Source: Pleurotus ostreatus/Saccharomyces cerevisiae fusant (lineage: Eukaryota > Opisthokonta). From it: a stretch of 25,801 bases of DNA. Position 1 is the stretch's first letter. Every line of letters starts with the position of its first letter. The notes under the pieces were generated by a model. That model saw only the letters and a program-made list of their open reading frames with translations, made no database searches and had not been told where the DNA came from. This document shows positions 1 through 10,694 of this stretch, one piece after another. The stretch lies in the NCBI GenBank assembly GCA_024196135.1, contig JAMQCK010000367.1, positions 1 to 25,801 on the forward strand, in the 5' to 3' direction. Both the position numbers and the translations under genes were made by a program.

Positions 1-783
1 GATCGACAAGTCGATGCGCTTCCATGTGGGCGAGCCTGTTAGCGTCAAGTGGCAGGCGCCGCGCAAGCACTCGCGTCGGGACTGGATTGGTATCTACAGA
101 GTGCGTGTCCTTCTCTTCAGCCCTCTTCTGTGGTCGCAAGCTGACGAATATTTTACAGGTCGGCGCAAACAAGTCAAACCTGGTCACCAAGGTCTCGTCG
201 CTGGGCATGTGGGTACCGGTGCACGATGATGAGTGGGAGGGTGATATCCCGCTCAACCCTGACCGGCCTATCACACCCGACCGCGAGTCCGACAGTGGTA
301 CGGTCACCTTCAAGGGCGGCGCGTTGCCGTGGACGGCGGGCAAGTACGAGGTCCGGTACCACCATGACGGCAAGTACAATGTAATGAGCATCGATGGACC
401 GTTCGAAGTCTACCGTGAGTCTATTCCTCCCATCGTCCCCATGCACTCCTCTCATCGTCTCTCCAGTTACCAAGCCTGAGGAGCTCACCTTCGACTCTGT
501 TCGCGAGACCCTCATGCGCGTCGTACCGCTCTGTCTGGACTCGGACCCGTCTCTCATCCCGCTGTCCTGCAAGAAGGAAGAAGAGAGATCTCCCGAAGAC
601 GACCGTGACCCAGACGACTTCAATTTCTGGTCCGAGCGGCAGGCGAAGCGCATCTGTCTGGTCATCAAGCAGATATTCGGCGTCGAGTACGTCCCGGACG
701 TGATTGTGGCCGACGCGAATCTGTCCGCCCTGGCGAATCGCATCCTGCTGTCGCTGGAGCTCATCAAGCCGACGACGGCGTGA
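1..783 (+). CDS. CHO2: Phosphatidylethanolamine N-methyltransferase, C-terminal part (5' end outside window)
   Basis: This is the 3' end of a fungal CHO2-type enzyme, which methylates phosphatidylethanolamine with S-adenosylmethionine in the ER on the way to phosphatidylcholine. Three exons can be joined: 1(2)-100, 159-414 and 467-783, with introns 101-158 (GTGCGT..ACAG) and 415-466 (GTGAGT..CCAG). The splice phases agree and give about 220 residues ending in ..IKPTTA. Recognisable family stretches are HSRRDWIGIYRVGANKS, TKVSSLGMWVPVHD, LPWTAGKYEVRYHHDGKYNV and FWSERQAKRI; these belong to the C-terminal domain after the membrane and methyltransferase parts, which lie upstream of the window. 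The gene converges on the ALKBH6-type gene with about 290 bp between stops. Identification is by memory of the family; the pattern is strong. Confidence 0.9.
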
Positions 784-1069
784 CGAAGGAGAAGGTTGGC
801 ATGTGGGTGGTGAAAAGGGACGAGGAGTCGGATAACGAGGTCGACGACGACGACGATTTTCTTGGGTTTGGGAAATTTTGCCTTGATGGAGAGGAAGGAA
901 TGGGGGTGGAGATCTGGACGGAACGGGATTTAGAAAGGTTGGATATACTTCCGTGACGTGACGTTGTTATGACTGAAATGACAAGCGATGCTTTTTCTCT
1001 GACAGATCCTGTCTTCTAGTCCGGCGTCTATCCTGTCGCACAAACTTTCTTTCCGCTATTCTTCGCCAG

Positions 1070-2369
1070 CTACCGCTTGCTCAACCCACCCAGCAGTTTT
1101 CCGGCACTGGCAACGCGAGCAACATCGCGGCAGGTCAAGCTGTACCGGGTCGTGCGCGGTATCGTCTTGCCCTCGCTGATGGACTTTCTGAGGTCGTCGT
1201 CGGCGATGAGTTCCCAGTTATCGAGCTCGACATCAAGGTCAGGGAGTCGAGGTTTGCTGTCAGACTTGGCGGGCGCGAAGAGGTCCTCAGTGATATCGCG
1301 GATACTACAGCAAGTTAAGATGTGTGTCGTGTCCCGACGCAAGCAACGCACCCGTGCAGATGAGTCTTGTATAGCGTGCCAGTGGTAATCACGACACTGC
1401 GCGGTTCGAGGAGGACGGTCAGGACCGGCCTGGGATCGATGCGGCGGCCATGATTCGAAGTCGACGGCTCCTTGGCGCCTTCCGCATCTTCCGCATCGCC
1501 CTCGCCCTCCGGCGCGTAGCGGGAGTAGTGAAAGATCGCATGGCCACCGAGTGATATTGTGGCCACGACGGGGTGATATGCGGGCCCATCCTCGTGTGGC
1601 TGCAACGGACGATTGGCGACGAAGTTTGGGATCGATGTCGAGCGCCTACCATGATACCCTGCCCGGGGAGGTACTTTGCGCGACAAAGACCACGGAAATT
1701 CAGCCAACTCCTGTTCGAGCACAAGAACCGCAACTTCATACCTCGTTCATGATGATATGATTCGGCTGGCCATGTGGGGAGCCTTCAAAAGCACTAGTCG
1801 CTTTTAGTCGCGAGATGATGTCGGGGCTGGTGAGTGAAAGGGACTCCTAGCATCGAGTGCTCCAAGTGAGAGGTTCAAGAGACTACGCACTAGGACGTGA
1901 CAAAAGCAGGTAATTCTCGAGCGAGAAGCACATTCTTGGGCGTGATTTCCCCGCCTAACGGAAGCACAGTGAGTTGAAGGTCGGTTCATTCGAGCACAGT
2001 AGTATTGTACCCCACAGTTGCAGCCTGGCATACGCGAGTGGTTACCATCACGGCGCCGAGATCAAGAGAGGCTTACCTCCGATTTTTCAGTTGCTTCCAG
2101 CTTTGCGTTGGCGATTCCTGGATCTGAAAAGGTGAAACGTCGGTGTTAGATTCAGTACCTCTCTCAAATTCTCCCGACCTTGCGTATCAAGTATTCTTCT
2201 TCATCTTCCTATCCGACGTCAAGCTCGCTCCGAGACTGCTCGCAACCTCGAGACGTACAGTGACAAAGTTGGGAATGTAGAAAACACCAGTTCCCTCGGG
2301 GAAGCTGGTGTTGGGAGGGATGGCATGCTTCGCGATGGGTTTTACAGAAGCTTGGGAGGACAAAGCCAT
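1070..2369 (-). CDS. ALKBH6-type 2-oxoglutarate/Fe(II) dioxygenase, nine exons
   Basis: Predicted AlkB-family oxidative demethylase of the ALKBH6 subgroup, which uses Fe(II) and 2-oxoglutarate; the natural substrate of the group is not settled. Exons on the minus strand are 2369-2259, 2208-2179, 2123-2077, 2024-2011, 1954-1891, 1826-1742, 1673-1650, 1599-1352 and 1304-1070. All phases agree and give 285 residues, close to ALKBH6 length. Family marks in order are GVFYIPNFVT (about 28-37), EDEEEYLIRK, QSWKQLKNRRLQLWGGE, PNHIIMNEYLPGQGIM, then the iron motif HED (H127, D129) in PHEDGPAYHPVVATISLG, the distal histidine in LHLHG-like THLHG (about 205-207), and the 2-oxoglutarate-binding R-x5-R in RYSLTCR (261-267). 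Exon 4 is only 14 nt and exon 7 only 24 nt, so gene finders may miss them. The start is the first ATG of the exon and is followed by an open frame into the YIPNFVT motif. Confidence 0.9.
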
Positions 2370-2769
2370 ATTTGATATACCGTGGGGAGAGAATCAGTGC
2401 GAGGATGTTGATGGTGGGTGGCAAGACGCGTCACGGGCAGGTTGAAGTCTCGAACAGAGGCTCGGCAGCTGCCGAACGCGTCTTGACCTCGACAATCACC
2501 TGCATCGCTGCGACTCACCGGCCTCTATTTCCCAACTTCCCGCACCTTGACTCTTTCACGGACGTGCTGCCTCACGAAGAATTGATCTTGGATACCGAGC
2601 CCGACCCGTTTGACCTGAACGCGGTAGCCTCCACGTCTCGCACAGGGGCTTTGGTGGTAGCGTGTTGGCTGTGACATCCATTCTCTCCCGACGTCCACGA
2701 GTTCTGCGCGTGTCGACAGAGCCCATATTCATATATCAAAGCTGGGGAAGCGAGCTTGCTATAGCGTTG
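2370..2769. other. Intergenic region between divergent genes
   Basis: About 400 bp separate the ALKBH6-type start (minus) from HNH-like gene A (plus), so both promoters should lie here. A 100-codon plus-strand frame crosses most of it but shows no family pattern and no matching splice signals. Gene A could in principle start further upstream in frame (from 2662), but paralogue B starts at the equivalent MAHIV, so the later start was preferred. No clear TATA element was found. Confidence 0.4.
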
Positions 2770-4133
2770 ATGGCGCATATTGTCGGCGACCGCAAGATTA
2801 TACGCGTTCCTCTCGGTGCTCTTGAGTTGCCGTCAAATCTCCCTGCCGTACCTCTTGTCGTACAAGAAGGAGGCTTCTCCTCGACGCCATGCAACGACGA
2901 CTCCAGTTTGATGGCCACACTTTTGCGGCTTGATCGTCGGTCGCTTTTCACTGGCTCTACTGTCGATCTCGAAGTGGCCTACCTCATTCCGCCGAATGAG
3001 GATCCGTCCGAAAATGCGCGCGTTGTGAGTGGAGGCTCTTATGGTATACATTTTCTTAGCTGATTGGTGTTGACTGCGCAGGAGGAGGTGTGCAATCGCC
3101 TTGGATTTGGAGGCAATGACCGGTCATTCCGGACAGACGGTCTCATGAATACGTTCCTTCGTGCGTAGTGGGTCTTCCTTGGGCAGCGCGGTTTTTGACA
3201 CATCTGCGTAGATCTGGATGGCCTCGCAACGATTTGCATCACCCTCCCGTTTGTCGAGTTCTGTAGTCTCTGTGATCAACTTCAGCTTGACAACCAAGAG
3301 TGGTCGGAGCGAGCGAAACAGGATCCCGCCGCACAGCGTATAATGGGTGTACGGATCCTATCGACTGCCTGCTACTGTACGCTCACGACACCTTATAGAG
3401 CCACGAACCATGCCTTCATACATACGAAATCCAGCAGCTGGCCTTTTACAGGCTTTCGCCCGCTTTCCTCCCCAACAATGCGGCCATCCAAATCCTACCC
3501 AGCGAATGTCGCACCCTCGATCAGTCGTGTCCGAGCTCTGCACATGTCCCGCAAAGACCCGCAATCTACGACGAGCTTATCTGTCAATTTCCCTATCCTC
3601 CATCTCTCCGATCGCGGAAGGACAAGTTGTCGCCTCTCGCGTTGCTCGTCAACGCGCACTACAAATTCCTGACATACATGGCGAGGGAGCACAGAAGACG
3701 CCGGTGTTTCCACCTGGAGCAGTACTGCCTTTTCCTGAATCGCTTCATGGACTTGCTGTACTTCGTGCCACCTTCGGGACCGGAGGTTCCATCCGATACT
3801 CTGGTCGCCGACAGTACCGATTTGTCGTTGGCGGACGCTAGCGACCGCAATAGGTCGTCCGAATGCGACGACACTTCAGCTGACGCCTTCGACATGCCGG
3901 ACGAAGACGATCTGATCAACGGGCTCACTATCCATGAGATGGATTCTGCCATCCGGCAGGCCAGCAACCCTCGTTCTACGGATGCAGCCAGGGCGCAAGC
4001 GGCGATGTTGATGTTCGGGATGGCTGGCAGTGAGTCTCCTACCCCGATTGCGAGTTTCCGCGACGTTGATAAAGCAGATCATCGACTGCCCGACAATCCA
4101 TTATTGGGTTATTGGGGAGGTGATGAGGTTTAG
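2770..4133 (+). CDS. HNH-like family protein A, catalytic histidines lost
   Basis: Member of a fungal family resembling HNH_2-type nuclease domain proteins. Exons 2770-3024, 3082-3160, 3212-3348 and 3399-4133 have agreeing phases and give 401 residues. A further 48-bp GTGAGT..GCAG segment from about 4032 could also be spliced out in frame, giving 385. The start matches paralogue B (MAHIV). The nuclease-like core is LLRLDRRSLFTG (about 51-62) followed by AYLIPP, where active relatives have a histidine (AHIIP); here it is Tyr71. The later segment with the second histidine is shortened by the exon-3 splice site used here. The C-terminal half carries a conserved helical block (LALLVNAHYKF, MAREHRRRR, YCLFLNRFMDLLYFVPP) and an acidic tail. 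From about 3225 to 4025 it is nearly identical in DNA to gene B. Probably a non-catalytic paralogue; family name is by memory and moderately sure. Confidence 0.7.
3225..4025 (+). repeat. Segmental duplication, copy 1 (partner 14595-15395)
   Basis: The DNA of gene A exons 3-4 and the 50-bp intron between them recurs in gene B. Intron 3349-3398 and intron 14717-14766 have the same length and nearly the same sequence, and 3688-3786 reads almost base for base like 15058-15157. Similarity falls away sharply after the MLMFGMAG codons. Such identity, including intron and silent sites, points to a recent duplication or gene conversion between genes about 11 kb apart. Confidence 0.85.
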
Positions 4134-4312
4134 GCAGCGCACATTCTGTGGGCGCTCGCATGAACCTGTTCAATCAAGGTTCGTATGGTCAGTTTAACCT
4201 CCGGGTCCTTTTGGTCACAGAGCAGTCAATATAGCTTGGGGATTCAACTGTCTTGATATAGAGATACATGTACATTGTGAGTCCGTGAGTGATGATGTTA
4301 CAAGCTTCCACA

Positions 4313-4859
4313 TCAGTCCAGCTTCTCCTTGACCTGCTGGTCGACCATCCGCTGCGCCTCATTCCTAGTCTCGTAGCTAAGCATGCACTTAGATGGTGTC
4401 CATACGCCCTTGAGTGCACGCCCTCACCTCGGGCCCTCCCCAACAAAGTTATCCGTCTTAGGCCGCGTCCCGGTGTCCTTCCCCTGCTTCGCGTCTTGCA
4501 ACTCGTGCTTGAGATCGCCGCCGTCCAATGACTGGTCGATCAGCCCGTTCTGCGGCAGCCGGCCCTTCTGCCCGTCGCGCTCCCAGACGCGTTCGTCGGC
4601 GCTGTAGCCACCGGATTGGGTCGCTGTGGCAGAGATCGGGATGAGAGGGGAGGGAGGGGAAATGGTGGTAGGACGCACTGTCGTTGAGCGGGGGATAGTT
4701 GCTGTGTTTGTAGGTGAGTTCGCGCTCGGTCTGTGCGTCGCGGGCGGCTGTGGGATGGTGCGTGAGCTGGGATGCCAGGCTGTATGATCGGTAGCACGCA
4801 CTCTCATTCACAAGCGAGCCCTGCTTGCCGAAGCCTTGCGAGCCGTATTCGTCAGACAT
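4313..4859 (-). CDS. Small hydrophilic conserved-looking protein, function unknown
   Basis: Not recognised. Three exons, 4859-4679, 4623-4428 and 4376-4313, join with agreeing phases. The introns are 4624-4678 (GTGCGT..CACAG) and 4377-4427 (GTGAGG..TTAG). The product has 146 residues. It starts MSDEYGSQGFGKQGSLVNE, has a polar Gly/Gln/Ser-rich first half, and a charged second half (SADERVWERDGQKGR, LKHELQDAKQGKDTG) ending in a short helical piece, MVDQQVKEKLD. There is no signal peptide or membrane segment. The composition resembles small, possibly disordered stress-type fungal proteins, but no function can be assigned. The gene shares a 272-bp divergent intergenic region with MPP6. The short last exon (64 nt) makes the stop at 4313-4315 less certain than the start. 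Confidence 0.65.
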
Positions 4860-5131
4860 GGTGACAGTGAAGATGAGTCTGGTCGTTGAGTGGATTGTGT
4901 ATGTCGTCCTGCTCGCTCACCGCTGCCCTTATATCCCAGTAGCGCCCCGCGATGACGTCGACGAGCGCGTCACTTGAGTCGCGTCTAATGACCGCGTCCC
5001 GCGCACGTGGCACGCGTTGTTTACGTGCGATTGGCGCCCCGCGCGATTTTCCTCCCGCCGCCACGAGGTTGGCGCCTGCCTTTCGCCTTTGGCCCCTCTT
5101 TGCTCTCTTGCGCGTGCGACATACAGCGACG
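4860..5131. promoter_or_regulatory. Compact divergent promoter region
   Basis: This 272-bp gap separates two divergent start codons (4859 minus, 5132 plus), so it should contain both promoters. It holds a palindromic E-box-type CACGTG at about 5004-5009 inside a GC-rich stretch, and pyrimidine-rich sequence (5050-5110) just before the MPP6 start, as is common in fungal promoters. Binding factors cannot be inferred from this alone. Confidence 0.4.
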
Positions 5132-6004
5132 ATGTCGAAACTCAGCAATAGTATCCTGAGCCTCAAGTTTATGCAGAATGCGCAGCGTGCGAAGCAGCAG
5201 AAAGAGGTCGAGATCGAGCGCGCGAAGGTGAAGGATGAGGCGGAGTGGGAGGTGCCGAAGGAGGTGAGGGAGGGATGGGGGCCGACAAGTAGCTCATCGT
5301 GCGTGTTAACCCTTTGCGTCGCTGTCTACGGTGGCTGATCTTCGTCCCGCAGGAGTGCCGTATCGCTGGAGGACTCGTACCTTCCGTTTCTGTATCCGGT
5401 CCTGGAGACTGCAGGTGCAGAGGCACCCATCAAGGGTCGCAGGAGATATAAGAATGGGGAACTGGTGAAAGAGGAGGTGCGTAGCTTTTGGCAGGTCCCT
5501 GATCATACGCTGACGAGGAATCAGATTCCCGAAGTGCCAGCACCGGCTGAGGAAGCCACTGCGTCGACATCAAAGGCAGAAGGCCCTTCATCGCAGGACT
5601 CCCTATCTCGGAAAGACTCTAGCCGCTCTGGAAAGCCTAAGAGTGGCCTCAGCGCACCAAAGAAGAAGCGCAAAGACCTGAAGGCCGAAGCGACAGACGA
5701 TATACCGGGCAACGCAAAGACGGTCCAAGATCTGATTCGCGAGAACGCGGGCATCGGCGTCGATCTTCGAGGTGCGCGTGCGGCTCCCGCGCGCGCAGCT
5801 CCTAGTCCTCCGGTTTTTCTGAAGCCGTCTGGCGTCGATGAGCCGTCGAAGGCGCCCGCTGCTGCGTCGTCCACCGTGAAGACGGAACAGTCGAGCGATC
5901 CGCCACCCTCTACCAAACCCTCGAAGAAGGCCAAGCGGAAGAGCGAAGGCGACGGCGAATCCGTGAAGCCCAAGAAGAAGAAGAAAAAGGAGCCCACAGC
6001 GTAA
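5132..6004 (+). CDS. MPP6: M-phase phosphoprotein 6 / nuclear exosome cofactor MPP6
   Basis: Small basic nuclear protein of the MPP6 family, which binds the RNA exosome and helps recruit its helicase and nuclease partners in rRNA and ncRNA processing. Exons 5132-5298, 5353-5476 and 5525-6004 give 256 residues. Intron 2 is 48 bp and in frame (GTGCGT..ATCAG, with CTGAC before the acceptor), so it could also be retained. The N-terminus SNSILSLKFMQNAQ is the family signature, followed by a charged helix and EEW-type segment (EAEWEVP). The middle has SLEDSYLPFLYP and a basic RRRYKNGELVKEE. The C-terminal half is low-complexity Ser/Pro/Lys with KKKRK and PKKKKKK clusters that look like nuclear localisation signals. 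The first ATG after a pyrimidine-rich leader was chosen. Confidence 0.85.
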
Positions 6005-7760
6005 CTGTGCCCTATAGAAACCCTACGCCTTCTTCTTCACAATGTGACGTTTGGTGCGCCTCTACCTGGGGCTACGTATAGGCCACCGGCAATTCCGGGC
6101 CCACTAACGTTGCGCAGACGACTCCATGCCCTGTCAGATAGACACCATATACTTCGAGCTCTACATTTACGCACACCTCCATACGTCTTGGGATCTGTAG
6201 CTGTACTTCATGAGGTACAATGCTTATGGCCTTTGAAGCAGCGCTTCAACACCATCTTGTGCTTGCCACTTCAGAAGTCGATGCCCTTCAACGCACTGTG
6301 TATCACGCCTCTCCGCCGTTGCCGACCCACATGCCTCGTTCATGTTTGTTTGCCTTGTTTGAGTTCTGAGGTGTGATTGACGATTGATCGAGGAGATTGA
6401 TCCGTCCTAAACGGAGATACCGGGCCTGAAGCGCGCGCCGCTGGGACGGTCACGTGCATTATGGACTTCTGACAGGACGCGTATTTGGCTCTGTTGTTCT
6501 GTTCCCTGGCTCTTACTCTCATGTTCCCTACAAGTTCATTCACTTGAGATTACTTGAGAAGTATCAGTCTCAAGCCCGCGCGGTAAAGAAGTGCGCATAC
6601 GCCAGGGCGCATATACCCAGCTCTCGCAGGTGACATGCCGGCATAGAGATGTGTAGTATCGTAGTATGCGCAATGAACGCTTGAACGGCTGAACACTTGC
6701 GCTACATCTGCTACTTAACGCACCAAATATCTCCCTCCACCGACAACACCGACCTGGAAGTTCTTGCGCATCTTGCGTGTTTTCGCTACAAAGGCCGCGC
6801 GTATTTGACCTCGACTGAGCTCCTCGAAAATGAAATGGACGGTTGCACCATCTATACACTGCTTCTTCAACGCTACGCGCCCAGTCGAGGCCTAATTCCG
6901 AGGATTACCTATTTTGTAGCTCGCAGGTAGACAAGCGCCGCTGAGACACGAGATAAGCACCGCCCGGTCCAAGCATCTCATATGTTCTAATACACCGACT
7001 GCTCGCCATACCCCTCGGGCGACAGACATCCGAGCGGCATGGAGCCGACACTCAGCAGAGCGCAAGCATCAATGAATGACGACCACTCGACGCCATGCCG
7101 CGCACATAATGCGGCCTTTACACCGGAAGTATGGATTTATATCATATCTAGCACTGCCGACTACAACACCAATGTCTGATCTACGTCGACTACAAGAGCG
7201 TATAGCCTCCCCCATACCATCACAATCACCAGCTGACTATCTTTTAGCGTCTCGAACACCGCTAGCGCTCGGTCAGCTAAAGGATGGCTTCCGAGCCTGC
7301 TGAGCGCAGACTACGCAGCAATTATGCCGATTGACGAAGCCCCGGCATACTCGTTGTGGCGGCGGGCGCGGCGGTCAGCTGAAGCTTGCTTTGCTTCGCG
7401 ATGGCGGAGCGGAACACCGAGTCCAAAAGGCCGAGAGTTCTGCAAGTATCGGCTCACCATAACAGACAAGGGCGCCACAGCCTCAGAGAAGTACCTGCCC
7501 TTCATTCTATCTGAGTCCAAGCTGAACGTCGTCCCCGTCCGGGGGTGGCGGCGACGTGATCGTCGACGAAGTGATGATCACACTGAATTTGATCTCCCGA
7601 GAACGTCTCATCGCGTTGACCGATATGGATGCTGTAATTCAATGGCCAACGCGGCTCTGCTTCTTTGCTCCTGCTCCCACGTTCCCTCGCCACTTTCAGT
7701 GTCGCTGGCCTCCCCGAGGGCGCAGCCTTATATGCACGAGCCGACCGCGACCTTTCCCCT
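6005..7760. other. Long intergenic stretch with no supported gene
   Basis: About 1.75 kb between MPP6 and the membrane-protein gene. Several 60-170-codon frames occur on both strands, but none shows a family pattern, spliceable continuation or protein-like composition. No tRNA, rRNA, LTR or terminal inverted repeat was recognised. The last part must hold the promoter and leader of the downstream gene. It may hide an untranslated RNA or a decayed element that cannot be seen by eye. Confidence 0.5.
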
Positions 7761-9717
7761 ATGGCCGCGTTGTCCCTACACAACGCGATCTTCTCTCCAA
7801 CAACCCACGACGGCCCGTCCCTGAGCCCGTCCGCGAGCAACTCGGAGAATTCGCACCACGACCGCGCGCGCTCTGCGAGCACACCGACGTTGACGCCGAG
7901 CGCGGGTGAGTACGCGCATCCTACAGAGCCCCTTCTGCGCGCGGAGACGGGCGAGGCGCTTGCCTACCTCGAGCTCCTGTCCAGGCAGCCGAAGCACCCG
8001 GACGCGCCGCCCGAGGCGTGGGACAAGGCGCTCTCTCTGCAGGGTGATCCGGCGAGCCCTGGCGACCGCAAAGTTTTCTGGGAGAGCGCGGCGCGACGGC
8101 GCTTGCGACGGTTCAGGTGGATAAAGCTCGCGCTCGAGGCGATCGTTGGTGCGTGGCGCGGGTGCATTTCCTAGACATTTTAGGCTGACTTATTGGTACA
8201 GCCATATGGGCGGTCTACTCTGCTGTTCGGTATTTCATGGCATTCTCGCACTACTGGGGGACGGTGCCTCGAGCCCTCACGGCTGCAATGGGGACATGCG
8301 CGACGGTCTCCGCGGCGCTCGTCATGCTGAACATGAGCCTATGTGTCGCCATGCCAAGTTTGCTGGTGCCTACGGTTTCCTGGAAGGGTTTACTCCGGCT
8401 AGAGAACGTCGCCGCATACGCAGGTTCTCTTCTCTTCGCCATCCCGACTATCGTGAACCTCGCACTCGTCAACGTCTGGCACAATTCACCTGATATCGAT
8501 GTCAGCCTCTCCTTTCGGTGCCATCTCGACGTCGACATCCTCTGGGCGGTGGGCGGGTCCTGCGAACCGCCAACCTGGGAAACATACCTTGGTCTTGCCG
8601 TAATGCGGTTGGTTCTGAGCTTTGCCATAGTGGTAAGTCTCACGCTCGTGTTCTGGAACTTCATAGATGAACATTGTACTTCCAGGGCATATACCTCAGA
8701 GTCGTCTACAAGTACCAAACCATTCGGCGACCTGCACTCACGCTCAGCAACCCCAAGGGCCAACCGAACGCGGCACATATGACACAGTCCACGGTTTCGA
8801 CTCCCTTCACCGACCTGCCGACCCCGAGACGACGCGACAGGCGTTCACATGGATCGCATGGAAAGACGGCGTCTTCTGCGAAGAGCGCTACGGATCGAGG
8901 TCCTTCGCATCGTCACTCTGCGACATCCCTCTCAACCGGCGAGAACTCACCCTCTGAGGAAGACTCTGACGAGGTGGTGACCCCACGCGCATCCCACAAC
9001 GACACCGACCAAGAGCTTCGAGTATTCGCCGAACGCTTCCGCACGCTCATGGCCGAGATATCCGAGGAAGCTGACGACGCGGTGGCCTACGCGCGCCCGG
9101 ATTCTGCCCTTGGGTACAACAACGAGATGCACGCGGACGAGCACTCGCCCACGGACAGCGAGTTCCTGCACGGGCGCAACGGCGAGTTTGACCCCTACGT
9201 CTACGACGCGAGTTACCAGCCGCACCCGCTGCAGGGCGGGACGCCGTTTATTGGGCGCGACGAGTTCGGGCGGCCGTACCCGCCCGACGGGCTGGTGCGA
9301 GTGCTGAACGGCTACGTGCGCCGGATGCCGACAATCGAGAGCCTGGGGTCGCGCGAGTGTGGGTGGAGCCGGCCTGCGACGCGGACGACGATGTTCAGCA
9401 TGCAGACGGGCGGCAGCGAGGGCGGACGGAGCCGCGCGAACAGCCTGAACGCGCTTGCAATGACGCCGACGAGTGAGGTGAACGGAGGATTGGAGGCGGC
9501 GCTGGCCGAGGACGGGCGGCAAAGTCGGGGCACAGAGTCAAGCGCAAGCCGGGCGGATAGTATGGGGCGGGCGAGCGGCAGGACGGGCGGGACGCATCCG
9601 TCGGCGTCGTCAAGAAGTACGAACTCGTTCTACTCGGCAACGGGCGAAGAGCTTGTGTCGAGTCCGACGAGTACAGAAACACACATGCCTCCTCCTCGCA
9701 CGACGCCAGAGAGCTGA
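7761..9717 (+). CDS. Four-helix membrane protein with long polar cytoplasmic tail, uncharacterised
   Basis: Exons 7761-8148, 8202-8632 and 8686-9717 join with agreeing phases (introns GTGCGT..TACAG and GTAAGT..TCCAG) into 616 residues. The N-terminal ~110 residues are Ser/Pro-rich and polar, with a conserved-looking AYLELLSRQPKHPDAPPEAW piece. Four hydrophobic segments follow: around LALEAIVAIWAVYSAV (about 122-140), TAAMGTCATVSAALVMLN, AYAGSLLFAIPTIVNLAL, and LGLAVMRLVLSFAIVGIY. The C-terminal ~330 residues are charged and Ser/Thr-rich with an acidic cluster (SEEDSDE) and a tyrosine-rich patch near LVRVLNGYVRRMP. The layout suggests a membrane protein with regulated cytosolic tail, but no family was recognised. 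The first ATG in the open frame was chosen. Confidence 0.75.
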
Positions 9718-10694
9718 GGCTCTCCTGGCTACGCTTGACGTCGCTCACGCCTCCCGCCACGACCGCCCCGCCATAGAGTGCATCCAGCACATGTCCATGC
9801 GTGCCATACTTTCCTTACACCCCCTGTATACTTTCGGGACTCTGCTTCACCATGGGACTCAAACCAAAGGTGTACATACCGATCGCGATCCCCTCCAACT
9901 GTTTCCTGAACTTACGCCGCCTTCCCTTCGACGAATGTATATACGAATCTCTCCTTCCTCTGTGGATCTTGCTTATCCTTCTCCTCTCCCTTTCAGTTCT
10001 CGCATATCCTTGTCCCCTTCTCGCACATACAGCCCGCAAACATTCACGCACATTGCGGACCTTGCTCTTCTTGGTTTTCTCCAGCTACTTCTTCCCCACA
10101 GGTCGGAAAGCCACAGTAGGCTCCCGCTGACGCTGCCTTGGATCCTGACTCTGTCTCCGGATATCGCGACGCTATCTGGGATATCACTCTACTGCAGGAT
10201 ATCCCGACCCTGCTCCCGGATCCCAACGCCCACCTTTCCTTACATACCCAACTGGTCGCCAACGCCCTCTGCTGGATCTCTGCTCACGCTATCGCTACTA
10301 TTTGTACATATAGACCCCGCTTGCTATCGGTGCATGCTTATTTTATTTACGGTACTCACTTATGCGTAGTGTACTAACTCACGAACCCGCCCGGGCAGAG
10401 GCTGCTGTGGTAGAAGTTCTCACAGAAAATGAAGAGTCTATCTATTGGTTTGCTATGCTTTATGTCGAGGGTGGACGTGCAAGCTTGACGATTTGCTCTG
10501 CTAGTTCTCTTGAACGCGGCTCGCAGCGCTTGCGATGTCACGGTTCGACTTGCCCCTCGTGGGGCCCACGCGAGATAATCACAGCGCGTCATTGCTAATT
10601 TCACTGCTTGATCAGGACCTCCATCGTCGACACCAGCAGTAGCGCCCCCTCGCCGGCGCACGCCAAACCCCAACTCTTTCCCCCCGCCTATTTT
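9718..10694. other. Intergenic: 3' end of membrane gene and promoter side of F-box/WD40 gene
   Basis: About 980 bp without a supported gene. A 238-codon plus-strand frame (9653-10369) is open, but its product is Ser/Leu/Pro-rich with no recognisable pattern and it overlaps the end of the upstream gene. The pyrimidine-rich stretch 9930-10130 looks like untranslated leader or trailer sequence. From about 10600 onward this region recurs, inverted and degraded, near 20650-20870, which shows the duplicated unit included 5' flanking DNA. Confidence 0.5.

Noticed and set aside
2372..2674. 100-codon open frame upstream of gene A
   Set aside because: No family pattern, and paralogue B starts at the position equivalent to 2770.
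6005..7760. tRNA, LTR or transposon remnants in the long gap
   Set aside because: No cloverleaf boxes, terminal repeats or reverse transcriptase/transposase motifs could be recognised by eye.
7324..7824. 166-codon plus-strand open frame
   Set aside because: It overlaps the start of the membrane-protein gene and has no recognisable pattern.
9653..10369. 238-codon plus-strand open frame
   Set aside because: It overlaps the end of the membrane-protein gene in another frame, is Ser/Leu/Pro-rich without family pattern, and lies where untranslated and promoter DNA is expected.
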